The translations under genes and the position numbers were made by a program. The notes below the pieces were generated by a model. That model did no database searches and was not told the DNA's origin. It was given only the letters and a program-made list of their open reading frames with translations. From Barthelona sp. PCE (taxonomy: Eukaryota; Metamonada: BaSk clade): a stretch of DNA of 64,000 nt. Position 1 is the first letter of the stretch, and the number at the start of each line of letters is the position of its first letter. Of the stretch, positions 28,398-38,088 are shown piece after piece. The stretch covers positions 1,116,001-1,180,000 of the forward strand of contig JAUFOR010000002.1 of NCBI GenBank assembly GCA_040285745.1. Reading direction: 5' to 3'.

Positions 28398-30680
28398 ATG
28401 TCTTATACACCGAATAGAATGCCTCATTCGCATTCTACTCCTCTAAATAGCAGGAGAACGCCAACGAGGCCAAAGTCACGCCCAAGTTCGCGTCCAAATT
28501 CACGACTGAAGCGATCTGAAATTCGTTCAAGCGAACCACTCTCTTTGGAGCTGGCTTTCATTGAGCGTTTGACAGGACAGCTAACCCAAGCACACCAGGG
28601 CCTATCAAATCTTCTTCTTTCACACCAAAGTCTTTTAGATTCAGCAGAAGATGATGCTCAATTGGTTGAGGACATTGATTTCGTAAGTGAACTTCTACTG
28701 AGAGCTTCTAAATGTCAGGTGGGCAAGTTTTGGCAGCGTCTTGCAACGTTATCACAGGACGAATCAGGAAAACAATCACAAAAGCTCAGTAATCTTCTTA
28801 CAAACCTTACAGAAACGCGTGAAGACCTGTTGCAAGACCACGCCCAGTACGAAGATAATGAGCAGGACGAGAATCATTCGGGTGTGAAGAAAAACATCGA
28901 GTTGTACATTTCAAAGAGCATGATCGTTCGCCAGCGACTTGCAGATCTCAGAACAGAGGTCACAGACGATATTCTAAGCAATACAGATTTCCTAGTGGCT
29001 TATAAGAGCTTAGAAGATCAAGTGACAGAGATCAATGATGCAATCACCCATTTGGTGGAAAAGTTGGAGAATGAGGACACAATCGGCAACGTAAACCTGT
29101 TTAGGCGGTATGTTCGCATCCTTGAGGAGCTGGAAAGCAGTGCTATCACCGCAGAAGACTGTGCATTTCACTTACAACAGGAAAATCCATTTGCAATCGT
29201 TTCAAGTAATAAGGATCCCGAAACAATGTCTATGAAGGAGCTTAAGAATGAAAACCAGCAATTATTGACACAATTACACTTAGTTGAGTCGGAGTTCAAG
29301 CAGTTCAAGACCAATAGCAGAAGGAGATGTGCGGACTGCCGTGTATGGGAGCAGAAGGTGAACTCTTTGCGTAGGGAGATTTCACAGTTAAAGCAGGACA
29401 AATCAGTATTGGAGCTTGAAAACCAAGGTCTGGCTGCGACTTCCCCTGCTAAGCGGACAACACCGAAGCGCAACAGCATAGCAAATACATCTTCGCGTAA
29501 GACCCCTTCGTCGGCTGCAATTGCACGTGGACACCATCATAGCACTCCGAGTTCTTCTGTTCGTCGACCGAAGAGGCAGAGCACTCCCGAACTTTTAAGC
29601 GAGACGGAGTATCAGCAATTGGTCGTGGGAAGTCTTTCGCAGCATATGGACGCAGTGACGTGTCTGGACCTGGACTATGGTGAACCCAGTCGGTTCATCA
29701 CGGGCTCAGCCGATAACACCTTGAGACTGTGGCGGACAGCAGAGCGAGATCCTGAGACTGGTATGTTCGGTCAGCGCGCATTAGCGGATGATGGAATTTG
29801 TGAGGCGATTGGTGTTCTAAAAGGTCACACCGACTCTATAACCGATGTCAGTATGCACCGCTTCTCTTCTCATGTAGCGTCGGTCTCTGAGGACAGAACG
29901 TTGAGGCTGTGGGGCATCGGACCAGAGGATGAAAACGGTGAAATGCCCACTGTGTCCAACATTGGTATGCTCAAGCTAAGTGGAAGCGTTTCAAACTGCT
30001 GCTTGTTCAGCCCTTATCCTCAGGACTATGACATGCTCGCCATTGGTGGGTACAAGGTTGTCAGCTTCGTGGATACCACACAGGACACATTGGTGAATTC
30101 CATCAACGCTCACACGCTGAGTGTATATGACATGTGTTTTAATGCCAATAGTAGTGTTTTGGCCACGTGTTCAGACGATAAACATGTGAAATTGTTTGAT
30201 TATCGTAGCAGAGAGTGCATTTTTGATAAGAATCTTCGTACTTGGTTGTTTTCTGTTGATTTCAGTCCTACCGGTAACCATTTTGCTGTCGGTGGCCACA
30301 ATGGCAAGATCACCATCTTTGATTGGCGTGCTGGAAAGGTGTTTGATGAAATCATCACTTCACATGACAGTGCACGTGTAGTGCGATTTGCTTCAGATGA
30401 AATACTTCTCTCTGGTGGTCAGGATATGAACGTTAAGATCTGGGATATCACGAAGAACCAGTGCACGCATTGTATTCCTGGACATCGAGCTACAGTCAAG
30501 GATATCCTTTATAATCCACACGATTCTCTACTTATAAGTTGTGGCTGTGACAAGCTTGTCAGACTGTTTGACTCGCGAGAGTTGGTCCCTCAGGACATGT
30601 ACGCATATAATTCTGAGACGGAGGAAGAGATAGATGATGTGCCGAATGATATTCACGAACACGATTCACCTATGATGTAA
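28398..30680 (+). CDS. coiled-coil protein with C-terminal WD40 propeller, 760 aa
   Basis: A probable cytoskeletal scaffold. The first 45 residues are basic and rich in R, S, T and P ('RRTPTRPKSRPSSRPNSRLK'), like a microtubule-binding tail. Residues 50-330 are helical, ending in a coiled coil around 'CADCRVWEQKVNSLRREISQ'. A second basic, serine-rich linker (about 345-400) leads to six or seven WD40 repeats from about 410 ('FITGSADNTLRLWR', 'VASVSEDRTLRLWG', 'LATCSDDKHVKLFD', 'LLSGGQDMNVKIWD'). The tail is acidic. This architecture occurs in several basal-body and microtubule proteins; I cannot assign an orthologue. It is divergent from WDR90 and could share its control region. Confidence 0.8.
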   Translation: MSYTPNRMPHSHSTPLNSRRTPTRPKSRPSSRPNSRLKRSEIRSSEPLSLELAFIERLTGQLTQAHQGLSNLLLSHQSLLDSAEDDAQLVEDIDFVSELLLRASKCQVGKFWQRLATLSQDESGKQSQKLSNLLTNLTETREDLLQDHAQYEDNEQDENHSGVKKNIELYISKSMIVRQRLADLRTEVTDDILSNTDFLVAYKSLEDQVTEINDAITHLVEKLENEDTIGNVNLFRRYVRILEELESSAITAEDCAFHLQQENPFAIVSSNKDPETMSMKELKNENQQLLTQLHLVESEFKQFKTNSRRRCADCRVWEQKVNSLRREISQLKQDKSVLELENQGLAATSPAKRTTPKRNSIANTSSRKTPSSAAIARGHHHSTPSSSVRRPKRQSTPELLSETEYQQLVVGSLSQHMDAVTCLDLDYGEPSRFITGSADNTLRLWRTAERDPETGMFGQRALADDGICEAIGVLKGHTDSITDVSMHRFSSHVASVSEDRTLRLWGIGPEDENGEMPTVSNIGMLKLSGSVSNCCLFSPYPQDYDMLAIGGYKVVSFVDTTQDTLVNSINAHTLSVYDMCFNANSSVLATCSDDKHVKLFDYRSRECIFDKNLRTWLFSVDFSPTGNHFAVGGHNGKITIFDWRAGKVFDEIITSHDSARVVRFASDEILLSGGQDMNVKIWDITKNQCTHCIPGHRATVKDILYNPHDSLLISCGCDKLVRLFDSRELVPQDMYAYNSETEEEIDDVPNDIHEHDSPMM

Positions 30681-30802
30681 AGCTATCGCATTTATGGACT
30701 GCATTTTGGTTATGTGACCAATTTACAGGATTGAAGCAGTTAGAATGCTATATTGACTTGGAATTCCTTTTCTCACCTTCTTCAAACTAATTTTCTTTTA
30801 AT

Positions 30803-31735
30803 ATGTTCAAGAGGAAACTGCTACATTGGGCCGTTATGTTTTTTAACTTTGCCCTCTTCGCCTGTATTTTAACAGCAGCGATTTGTAATTCTGTGACAAA
30901 AAATTCTCTAGGTAAATTGTGGGTTGAACAGACTCAGGCTGGCTGCGTATCTGATGATAACTGTTTTTGTGAATTAGATAGACGCACAGACTTCTTGCGC
31001 CAACGCACCAATTCTATAACCTCACTCTTTTTTAATTTGACGGCTTTTTTCGTCCAGTTATTCACTCAAAATCAATTCAAAAAGCGGAAAAACACAATGA
31101 TTCCGTGCTTTGGAACATCTGCAATTTTCGCACTCACAAATGTTCTTCTCGGTTTCGGTTCTTTCACCTATCATGCAACGCTCACCCTCTGGGGGGAGAT
31201 CATTGATGGGATAGGAATGCATATGGTAGGGTTTTATCTCCTAATATTATCAGTTTTTCGAATTCTTTCACTAAATATCAAATCTGACACTAATAGACTC
31301 CAAAAAGCCTTATTCAGGACCACTTTGCTCACATTCATCGCAATATGTGTAATATATTTCTTTAAGCAGAAGTGGGGTCGTTTAACATGGTACATTTTAG
31401 CCTTTAATATCATTGTATCGTGCATAATTGAGGTCTTTTTCCACAAAAGAGTCGGAAACCCAAACGCAAAGTACTATTTCATCAGTTTATGTTTTGTCAT
31501 TATTGCATTTGTCATCTGGTTGCTTGATTTCAATAGAATTCTGTGTGACAGGTCGTTTATTATTAATGGCCATGGCTTTTGGCACCTTTTTCTAAGCCTG
31601 TCCACCGCATTTATTCACATGAATTATACATTGAATGTACCAAGACCTTATACTTTGAGTGCTAAGGGATTGGACACTGTTCTCACCATTGAACTCCCAG
31701 AGCCCATAATCTCTATTTCGCTTAGTAAACTTTAA
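30803..31735 (+). CDS. alkaline ceramidase family integral membrane hydrolase
   Basis: A 310-residue protein with about seven membrane helices, of the ACER branch of the CREST superfamily. These enzymes split ceramide into sphingosine and fatty acid with a zinc site. The active-site pattern is complete: Ser120-x3-His124 in 'GSFTYHATL', Asp135 eleven residues on in 'EIIDGIG', and the His257-x3-His261 pair in 'NGHGFWHLFL'. The spacing equals that of human ACER3 (S77, H81, D92, H217, H221; from memory of the family). A cysteine-rich luminal loop lies at residues 48-56. It probably acts in ER or Golgi membranes. Confidence 0.85.
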   Translation: MFKRKLLHWAVMFFNFALFACILTAAICNSVTKNSLGKLWVEQTQAGCVSDDNCFCELDRRTDFLRQRTNSITSLFFNLTAFFVQLFTQNQFKKRKNTMIPCFGTSAIFALTNVLLGFGSFTYHATLTLWGEIIDGIGMHMVGFYLLILSVFRILSLNIKSDTNRLQKALFRTTLLTFIAICVIYFFKQKWGRLTWYILAFNIIVSCIIEVFFHKRVGNPNAKYYFISLCFVIIAFVIWLLDFNRILCDRSFIINGHGFWHLFLSLSTAFIHMNYTLNVPRPYTLSAKGLDTVLTIELPEPIISISLSKL

Positions 31736-32386
31736 CACAAGTAATATGAAAATTTTTAGGAAATTTTTGAATTTGATATACCAATTTTTCTTTGTAAAAT
31801 ATTCACAAAAGAACAACTATTTCCAATAAAGAATTAACTTATGATAATATAACTGCTTTATTGTGCTTTTACGTAGAGAAAAATTTTATTAGTCCAATCA
31901 AAAAAACATAAAGAGGGTGTGGAAAATAACAAGGACGCAATGATATCATCATTATTGGAGAAAGGAAAAATGAAAGCCTGATACTTTTCAAATTTTTAAA
32001 TCATAAGTTTATGGAATATTATTGGATAAATATGCTTTGTTATGGTATGATTATAAAAAAACATTAGAGTATAAACCACGAAAAGTGATTGAGATGGCAG
32101 AAATCAGAAACTAGTCGTGTTTTTGTTTATTCATTATTAAATTGACTAAACTATTTGTAAAGTAACACAAAAAGATGGGTGAATAAATGGAAAAGGAAAA
32201 AACATTGATGTTGGCAATAAAAATTGTAAGAAATTTCCCGGCTTTATCACTATTGTTCGGAATACAGTTAATTATGTTTTTAAAGCCCCATTTATGTCAC
32301 ATTTACAGTATTTTAGCTGTATCTATTTTACCAAAATTCTGTTTTACAGCTTTATTCTCTTTTCTATATCATCTGGCATATAAAGA
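31736..32386. other. AT-rich intergenic region
   Basis: 650 bp between the ceramidase stop and the start of the small acidic protein. Very AT-rich, with a short palindrome (AATGATATCATT, around 31938) and A or T runs. A 95-codon frame begins at 32187 but overlaps the acidic-protein gene in another frame and is probably chance. No RNA gene or repeat recognised. Confidence 0.5.
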
Positions 32387-32725
32387 ATGCCAAAATGGTC
32401 AGATGAGGATACAGACTCCGAGTACGATAGTTATGACGCTTACGATAGTGTTGAAGAGGAAGAACAGGACCTGAAGCAGGAAAAAAAGATTGCTCCAACG
32501 GTCATTCCAGGCATAGAGCACATGGTACTGGACAAAGCGGGGGCTTCCACGGTCTCCATAGGAGAATCATCTCTGTTGACAAAAAAGTCGACCAATGATG
32601 TTGAGAAAGTTGTTGATCTCATACCTATGTTTCTCAAACAACCGTTTATTGCAGCCTTCCAATCTTATGAAGGTACTGAATCCTATGGGAGATCTGTGTA
32701 TCAACACGATGGGGAATTCTACTAG
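32387..32725 (+). CDS. small acidic protein, 112 aa
   Basis: Unrecognised. Residues 4-30 are strongly acidic ('DEDTDSEYDSYDAYDSVEEE'), followed by a mixed region and an aromatic tail ending 'HDGEFY'. No signal peptide or membrane helix. The opening MPKWSDEDTD looks like a genuine protein start. The last 80 bp overlap, on the opposite strand, the end of the Myb gene, so both 3' ends share DNA. If only one gene is real here, the Myb gene is the safer call. Confidence 0.5.
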   Translation: MPKWSDEDTDSEYDSYDAYDSVEEEEQDLKQEKKIAPTVIPGIEHMVLDKAGASTVSIGESSLLTKKSTNDVEKVVDLIPMFLKQPFIAAFQSYEGTESYGRSVYQHDGEFY

Positions 32726-33779
32726 AGATAGCCTTCCAATTATTCTTCCGTCCGACTTCATAGTATATTCTGATGAGCTGCTCATCCTCTTCCTTTGTCC
32801 ACGGCCCCTTTTTGATCGCTGGGTGTAGACAACGATGCCAACGTTGTGAGCACTGATCTGCAGTTTTGTTTCCAACTCTTCTGGCGACCTGTTTCCAATT
32901 CTTGCCTTTAAACACTTTGACAGCTTCTCTAAGTCTGTCGTCGTCCTGCTGGGTCCATAATTGAGGCTTCCTACGCATGCCTCTCCTTTTTTTTGTTGAT
33001 GTTTTCTTTCCAAAAATGTTTTCAACGGGTTGCTCAAAAAAGAAATCAGGGCAATAAGTTGGATCATCATTCTCACTCAATTCATCTTCTTCATCAATGA
33101 CCTCAAGCCAATCTAATGATAATGCTTTATCTCTACATGATAATGCTTTATCTCTACATGATAACACATTTTTATATCCGATTCTTTTACGCCGGTTTTT
33201 TAACTGTGAAACAAATTTTTTTGGCTTAGGAGACACAGATACAGAAAGCTCCTTTTTGACAGGAGAAGCGCTCTTTGGCACAGCACGGACAGGGGGGTAC
33301 TCGTATTGTTCAGTGTATTCCCCAAGTAAAACATCAGTGTCGGTGGAACATGTGGAGTTATAGTCAGCCGTTGGGATCACAGCTGTTCTCTGCTCGACCA
33401 TTACTTCGGAAGGAGACGTTGCAGTGAGTTCCTTTTCTGACTCTTCAATCTCAATTTCCTCTTTAGGAAGCAAAAGTTGTGCAATTTCGTCCTTTGAAAG
33501 AGATGTGTAGATGTGAAGAAGGTTGATTGATTCATCAAGGCGTAATATACCATTGCTGAAACGGTCCAGAACATCTATGATCTCTTCACGGTTATTTTTA
33601 GCCTGCAGAATGAAAGTATCCTGAAGTGATGGTTTTACCTCTTCTACTGCATGTTTAAAAGATGGAGAGGGCGAAATAGATCCCCAATGTGAAGCTGAAA
33701 AAGCGGATTCTGGATGGATTCCGTCAATATCAAAATACTCATACCCAAAACAGCCCATCATTGAATTATGAAAGTCCAT
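32646..33779 (-). CDS. Myb/SANT-repeat DNA-binding protein, 377 aa
   Basis: A probable transcription factor with two C-terminal Myb repeats in the last 115 residues: 'LWTQQDDDRLREAVKVFKGK' to 'DQCSQRWHRCLHP', then 'GPWTKEEDEQLIRIYYEVGR' to 'RIQYLHKIGRLQ'. Both keep the regularly spaced tryptophans (the first of the second repeat is W, the last is Y). An R2R3-type pair at the extreme C-terminus is typical of protist Myb proteins. The rest is acidic and serine-rich. A 21-bp tandem duplication (about 33118-33160) repeats 'SCRDKAL'. I start at the ATG at 33779; the upstream frame has only GTG. Confidence 0.82.
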   Translation of the reverse strand: MDFHNSMMGCFGYEYFDIDGIHPESAFSASHWGSISPSPSFKHAVEEVKPSLQDTFILQAKNNREEIIDVLDRFSNGILRLDESINLLHIYTSLSKDEIAQLLLPKEEIEIEESEKELTATSPSEVMVEQRTAVIPTADYNSTCSTDTDVLLGEYTEQYEYPPVRAVPKSASPVKKELSVSVSPKPKKFVSQLKNRRKRIGYKNVLSCRDKALSCRDKALSLDWLEVIDEEDELSENDDPTYCPDFFFEQPVENIFGKKTSTKKRRGMRRKPQLWTQQDDDRLREAVKVFKGKNWKQVARRVGNKTADQCSQRWHRCLHPAIKKGPWTKEEDEQLIRIYYEVGRKNNWKAISSRIPHRVDTQISHRIQYLHKIGRLQ

Positions 33780-34030
33780 CGTGGTGTATTTCAGCGAAAA
33801 AGTAAAGGTAGCCCAAGAAATAAGACCGAAAAGAAAAAGCAAGTCACCTTTCACAAGTGGTCTAATTTTTTCAAAATAGATACTTCTTAATTTTTCTTGC
33901 TTGAATCACAGCCGAATACCCTATCCTATTGATAAAAATCCTGGAATACTATTTTGAAGTTTTCTTTTTTATTAAATCCATGTCTGTTGGTTTCTCTCAA
34001 AAGTACGTATCAGAACGATGTTTAATCTGT

Positions 34031-34729
34031 TTATTCGCTCGCTAGCATCTCATGGATACTGTCTAAAGAAAAGCCTCCGTTGAGATTCATGTACACAATC
34101 TTTGCATCGTCTGTTAAATCTGCAACAACAAAGGCATGACTCTGCGCCATCTCAAGCTCCTTATCAGTGGGATCCATTAGCATGACACGGGACTCATTGG
34201 AGTCTAAAATTGAAACACACATTAACTTTAAAGATTTTTGCTCCAAGAAGTGCCTTCCTGAGAATTGTAAAGCACCCTCCTGGTCTACATCCATGACTCC
34301 TGCATTCATGAACAGATTCTGCAGGAACGAAACGATGTGATATATTATGTTTCCATCAAGCAATTGTATATTAACCTCAATTGTGTATTTGACCATCTTG
34401 TTGGTGTTTTCCACCCATTTAGATAGCATTTTGACAATGAAACTAGGAATGTTAATCTCATTTCCGTTCTTTAAAACGATTAGTTCCACTCTAGAATCAA
34501 TGGATAACTCCACTTTGCTCACTGTGTACACTAATCCGCCAAATATCTCAATCCCCAAGCTCCTGTACGCAAATGCAGTGCTTTTATCTGTCTTGACAAC
34601 GTTTCGGAATCCAATTTCACGATAATCTGCAAATCTTCGTTTATCAAGCCTTAAACCCTTGCTGTGAAGTGTATCCGCAACAACCTCTGGGAACACCTGC
34701 ATAACCAGGCCCTTTGTAGCTATAGACAT
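34031..34729 (-). CDS. exosome RNase PH-like ring subunit (Rrp42/43/45 type)
   Basis: A 232-residue subunit of the RNA exosome ring. The N-terminal 'EVVADTLHSKGLRLDKRRFADYREI' is the family's G-x-R-x-D-G/K-R opening. Near the C-terminus 'RVMLMDPTDKELEMAQSHAFVV' matches the D-P-T-x-x-E-E motif found in Rrp42, Rrp43 and Rrp45. I cannot separate these three. Eukaryotic ring subunits are catalytically inert and serve as a channel for RNA to Rrp44 (known for the complex). The start chosen is the ATG at 34729; the next ATG is nine codons inside. Upstream the frame continues without an ATG. Confidence 0.75.
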   Translation of the reverse strand: MSIATKGLVMQVFPEVVADTLHSKGLRLDKRRFADYREIGFRNVVKTDKSTAFAYRSLGIEIFGGLVYTVSKVELSIDSRVELIVLKNGNEINIPSFIVKMLSKWVENTNKMVKYTIEVNIQLLDGNIIYHIVSFLQNLFMNAGVMDVDQEGALQFSGRHFLEQKSLKLMCVSILDSNESRVMLMDPTDKELEMAQSHAFVVADLTDDAKIVYMNLNGGFSLDSIHEMLASE

Positions 34730-35119
34730 TGCTTTTGTGTTCTTATGTAAAGGAAAAAATAACAAAGACGTGTGTAATGCTGCTTCTAAACCGATAACCT
34801 CTTTTACATTGGGACTAAACACCACACGTTGCTCGTGAAGCAGAAATAAACAAGGTCTTTTCTGAAAATATAGAAACAACAGATGCACAGAAGTTTAGAA
34901 CCACATATAAGCAAGGTTGCATTGTATTGCATCCAGAGACACAAGTAACACTCTGTATTCATATGTAGTTGGGCCTCCAATTTATCTCGGTCCACGCTCC
35001 TGTTTGAAAGCTTTTATTCCGAAAAATAGGAGATCAAATGAGTTTTCGCATGTTTTACAGAACAAAAGCCCATATAACCAACTTTATGCAACTGCTTTTA
35101 AATTTTTATCCTTTTCTTT
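34730..35119. other. divergent intergenic region
   Basis: 390 bp between the exosome-subunit start (-) and the metallophosphoesterase start (+). It should hold two promoters. A 73-codon plus frame at 34917 shows no recognisable protein character. No tRNA-like or repeat structure seen. Confidence 0.45.
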
Positions 35120-36517
35120 ATGTCTTCCTCTGAATTGAGCGATGCCACCGACCGTATTGACACTCCAGTGCGGCCAGATGTTGTTAAAGAACATGTTTCG
35201 CAGCAGAAAATTCCCACATCATCATCAACAACATTGACAGTACCAATAGATTTAGCTAAAGTGAAAAAACGCTCAATGGATGAACCTATTGAACGTATAA
35301 GTATCATATCTTGGATGTTAAACATTTTGGGGTGGGTTTTTAGTGCACTTTTTTTTCCAATCCTCGTGCATCGACGTATGAAAACCTACATCACTTCCAT
35401 ATTTGGACTCTCTACAAAAGAGACCCGCAAGTGGCAGAAGGTATCTTTCTGGACCACATTGATAGTTTTTCTCTTCTTTATTTTTGCTGTATCAAGCCTT
35501 CAGATGGGAATCAAGGTAGATTCGTTTCTGAATGGCCTTGCGAAGTTCCTTTTAATCATTATTTCAATCTTTGCAACAATTATGTTTGCATTAATTACAG
35601 AAGCTTGTGTGAATATCTTTACATTTTTGATTGTTTACATAACTAAAAAACCTCAGCGCATCTACTATGCAGCAGTGAAGTGGTTGGGATCTGTATTAAT
35701 GGGAGTTTTAATGTTTTTGACAATTTGGGGACTCATTAATCGAACAATTTTCCCAATGAACGGTACCGTCGAAAACATCCATCTGTACTACGATAACCTC
35801 CCGTCAGAGCTGGAAGGGTTCAAGATGATGCATCTCACAGACATGCATATCGATGGTCTGTACGGTTCTACGCACTTCCTTAATGAGCTAGACAGAGAGA
35901 TCGACCGTGTTCAGCCTGACATGATTGTCAACACCGGTGATTTCTTTGATACAACAATAGAACGTATCAGGGCTGTACGTGGTTTCCACGCAACATTTTC
36001 TCGTAATATCACTTATGGTCATTTCTATTCGTTGGGTAACCATGAGTTCATCCACGATGAGGAAGCGACAGTCAAGTACGTGCAGACAACAAATATTACA
36101 CCGCTGCGTGACGAATCTGTACTGGTACCCATCTCTGGTAACGTTTCTATGCAATTGGTTGGAGTTGACTATACAAGCAGTTCACCTGCAGTTAACAAGA
36201 GCAAGATCCCATACAATCTTACCAGAGATCCCGACTCTTCATTTTCAGTTCTCTTGTACCACGCTCCTGTCGACCCCTTATGGACAATGGCCAGAGATAA
36301 AATGGATCTTATGATCATGGGACACACGCACTCTGGCCAGTTCCTGCCTGTTAATTTATGGGCTAAACTAGCATATCCTCGTCTGCGCGGTATGTTTAAG
36401 GAGGGTAGATGTACGTATTATGTCTCCAACGGTGGTGGATCATGGTTATTGCCGCTCCGACATCCGTTTATAACTCAAGCCCAAATCCCTGTCTATATAC
36501 TGCATAATAAAGTTTAA
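35120..36517 (+). CDS. membrane-anchored metallophosphoesterase (YkuE/TMPPE-like)
   Basis: A 465-residue protein with about five membrane helices in residues 55-215 and a C-terminal calcineurin-type phosphoesterase domain. All metal-binding motifs are present: 'LTDMHID' near 241, 'NTGDFFD' near 271, 'LGNHEF' near 304, 'LLYHAP' near 377 and 'GHTHSGQ' near 400. The arrangement matches bacterial YkuE/YaeI-type enzymes and animal TMPPE, where the catalytic domain sits outside a membrane anchor. Substrate unknown; YkuE relatives act on lipid-linked phosphates. N-x-S/T sites in the catalytic domain ('NRTIF', 'NGTVEN') would fit a luminal position. Its stop is 2 bp from the stop of CDC73. Confidence 0.85.
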   Translation: MSSSELSDATDRIDTPVRPDVVKEHVSQQKIPTSSSTTLTVPIDLAKVKKRSMDEPIERISIISWMLNILGWVFSALFFPILVHRRMKTYITSIFGLSTKETRKWQKVSFWTTLIVFLFFIFAVSSLQMGIKVDSFLNGLAKFLLIIISIFATIMFALITEACVNIFTFLIVYITKKPQRIYYAAVKWLGSVLMGVLMFLTIWGLINRTIFPMNGTVENIHLYYDNLPSELEGFKMMHLTDMHIDGLYGSTHFLNELDREIDRVQPDMIVNTGDFFDTTIERIRAVRGFHATFSRNITYGHFYSLGNHEFIHDEEATVKYVQTTNITPLRDESVLVPISGNVSMQLVGVDYTSSSPAVNKSKIPYNLTRDPDSSFSVLLYHAPVDPLWTMARDKMDLMIMGHTHSGQFLPVNLWAKLAYPRLRGMFKEGRCTYYVSNGGGSWLLPLRHPFITQAQIPVYILHNKV

Positions 36518-36519
36518 TT

Positions 36520-37905
36520 TTATTTACTTTGCTGGACAAACTCATGTACAACGTTCCAGAAGTTATTAATCTGTCTTAAATGATCATGGGATCTATTGGG
36601 ATTGAAATCAATGACCTGAATGTTATAGTTCTTGACGAAGGAAGGCACATCGTTTCCCTTCCAACAGAAATAGAAGGTGGGGATGGAAGCAAACAGCGAC
36701 TGGTAATCTGGATACATATCGGGGATGAGGGTAGACACTAAAGAATTAGTTCCGTCGATAATTATACCACTTAACAACGCTTCCTCCTTCTTGACTCGGT
36801 GTAAATTGTTTTGGTTTTTCTGAATTTGCTGTTGGTTTCTTGCGTTCAGTTGGTCAATGGTGCGCTTGACACTGTCATAATTATCGAAGAAATAGAATTT
36901 ATCCTTCGTCTTGATGAAGCTGCTTGGCAAGATCTTCTCGATGGACTTCTCTGGTATCTCAACCGATAGGTTCTGGTACATACCGTTGCCAAGGAAAGAC
37001 TTGACGTTGTCCAAAGTAATAGAAAGTCTGCCACTGCGGCCACTGGAAGGCACCAAAATGATTGGCCTGAATTTTTTCTTCTGCTTCTTCTCATTCCTCA
37101 CGCGTTTTTGCTTCAGGAAGCTGTTCAACTCACTGTACTTCGACCTAAAAACACTCAAAGCATCACTGATTGAATCCTGCTGTTGGGATAACAGTTTCGA
37201 CTGCAAGACGGTAAAATTCGGCTCAATGAGCCCTAAATTGGTGTACCTCACCATGTTGTCCATGAATTCTTCCTGTTCATTTAGGTCTTCTATCGATTCC
37301 ATAGAGTCGTTTAGCATTACTGTATTAAAGTTAAAATTAATCTTTTCCTTCTTTGAGAGACCCATAACAGCCTGGCCCTCTGCCTCCTGCTCGGCTTCGG
37401 CGTCGATTCCTACCATACCCTGATCGTTTGTATCAAACAAGGTGAGTTCTGGAAATTCCATGTCGTGCTCTACAAAGAGCTCCTCAAAAGGAATCTGAGC
37501 CCACGGGTGGTAGTCAACCTCGCTTATTGGGACAATGATACCCATCTTAGGCTTGATATGTGCACTGACAACGCCAGTTTTCAAATACTGAAGGAATGCA
37601 CGGAAATTAAGGTTCATAAGACGATTCTCAGACGGTAAGTCCCTCTTCTGATATTCCAAAATGTACGAACGATAACTGCCCTCCTCAACGCAAACATTGT
37701 ATGCAATTGCGAGAGAAATCAACAAAACTCTGCTGTTATCACGCCTGTGAAGTATGTTTGTTTGTGTGTTGAACGGGAAAGTGTGGCTTACACCTTTTGA
37801 ATCAAAAGAAACTGTTGAAGCTGCTCTATCGAACTGAATAGCTGATCCATCCTCATACGCGGAACGCAGGAGTGCGCATATGTCAATATCCTGAACCTGT
37901 TCCAT
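36520..37905 (-). CDS. CDC73: CDC73/parafibromin, Paf1 complex subunit
   Basis: A 461-residue nuclear protein of the Paf1 complex, which travels with RNA polymerase II and supports histone modification and elongation. The middle segment 'RPIILVPSSGRSGRLSITLDNVKSFL' matches the conserved P-I-I-x-x-P stretch that opens the C-terminal part of CDC73. The last 90 residues form the Ras-like C-terminal domain, with 'VPSFVKNYNIQVIDFNPNRS' and 'HLRQINNFWNVVHEFV'. The N-terminus ('DIDICALLRSAYEDG') fits the family less well. The start is the ATG at 37905; the upstream frame begins only with GTG. Confidence 0.78.
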   Translation of the reverse strand: MEQVQDIDICALLRSAYEDGSAIQFDRAASTVSFDSKGVSHTFPFNTQTNILHRRDNSRVLLISLAIAYNVCVEEGSYRSYILEYQKRDLPSENRLMNLNFRAFLQYLKTGVVSAHIKPKMGIIVPISEVDYHPWAQIPFEELFVEHDMEFPELTLFDTNDQGMVGIDAEAEQEAEGQAVMGLSKKEKINFNFNTVMLNDSMESIEDLNEQEEFMDNMVRYTNLGLIEPNFTVLQSKLLSQQQDSISDALSVFRSKYSELNSFLKQKRVRNEKKQKKKFRPIILVPSSGRSGRLSITLDNVKSFLGNGMYQNLSVEIPEKSIEKILPSSFIKTKDKFYFFDNYDSVKRTIDQLNARNQQQIQKNQNNLHRVKKEEALLSGIIIDGTNSLVSTLIPDMYPDYQSLFASIPTFYFCWKGNDVPSFVKNYNIQVIDFNPNRSHDHLRQINNFWNVVHEFVQQSK

Positions 37906-38088
37906 TACAAAACGTTTTTGAAAAGGTTGAGATTCCCAAAACACTTTTTTAAGGTTGATCTTTCCAATTGGTGGTACATCTGAAGAAGATACTCCGCCAT
38001 AGGAAACACACTAAAACTTGCTTACACTGTAAAACACATGCTATTCGTTTGGCAAAATTGTTTCCAATTTTTCTCTTCTTTTACGTTA

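Noticed and set aside
32187-32474. 95-codon hydrophobic ORF before the acidic-protein gene
   Set aside because: Runs into the acidic-protein frame on the same strand and is AT-driven; no recognisable features.
34917-35138. 73-codon plus-strand ORF in a divergent spacer
   Set aside because: No protein-like character, and it overlaps the start of the metallophosphoesterase gene in another frame.
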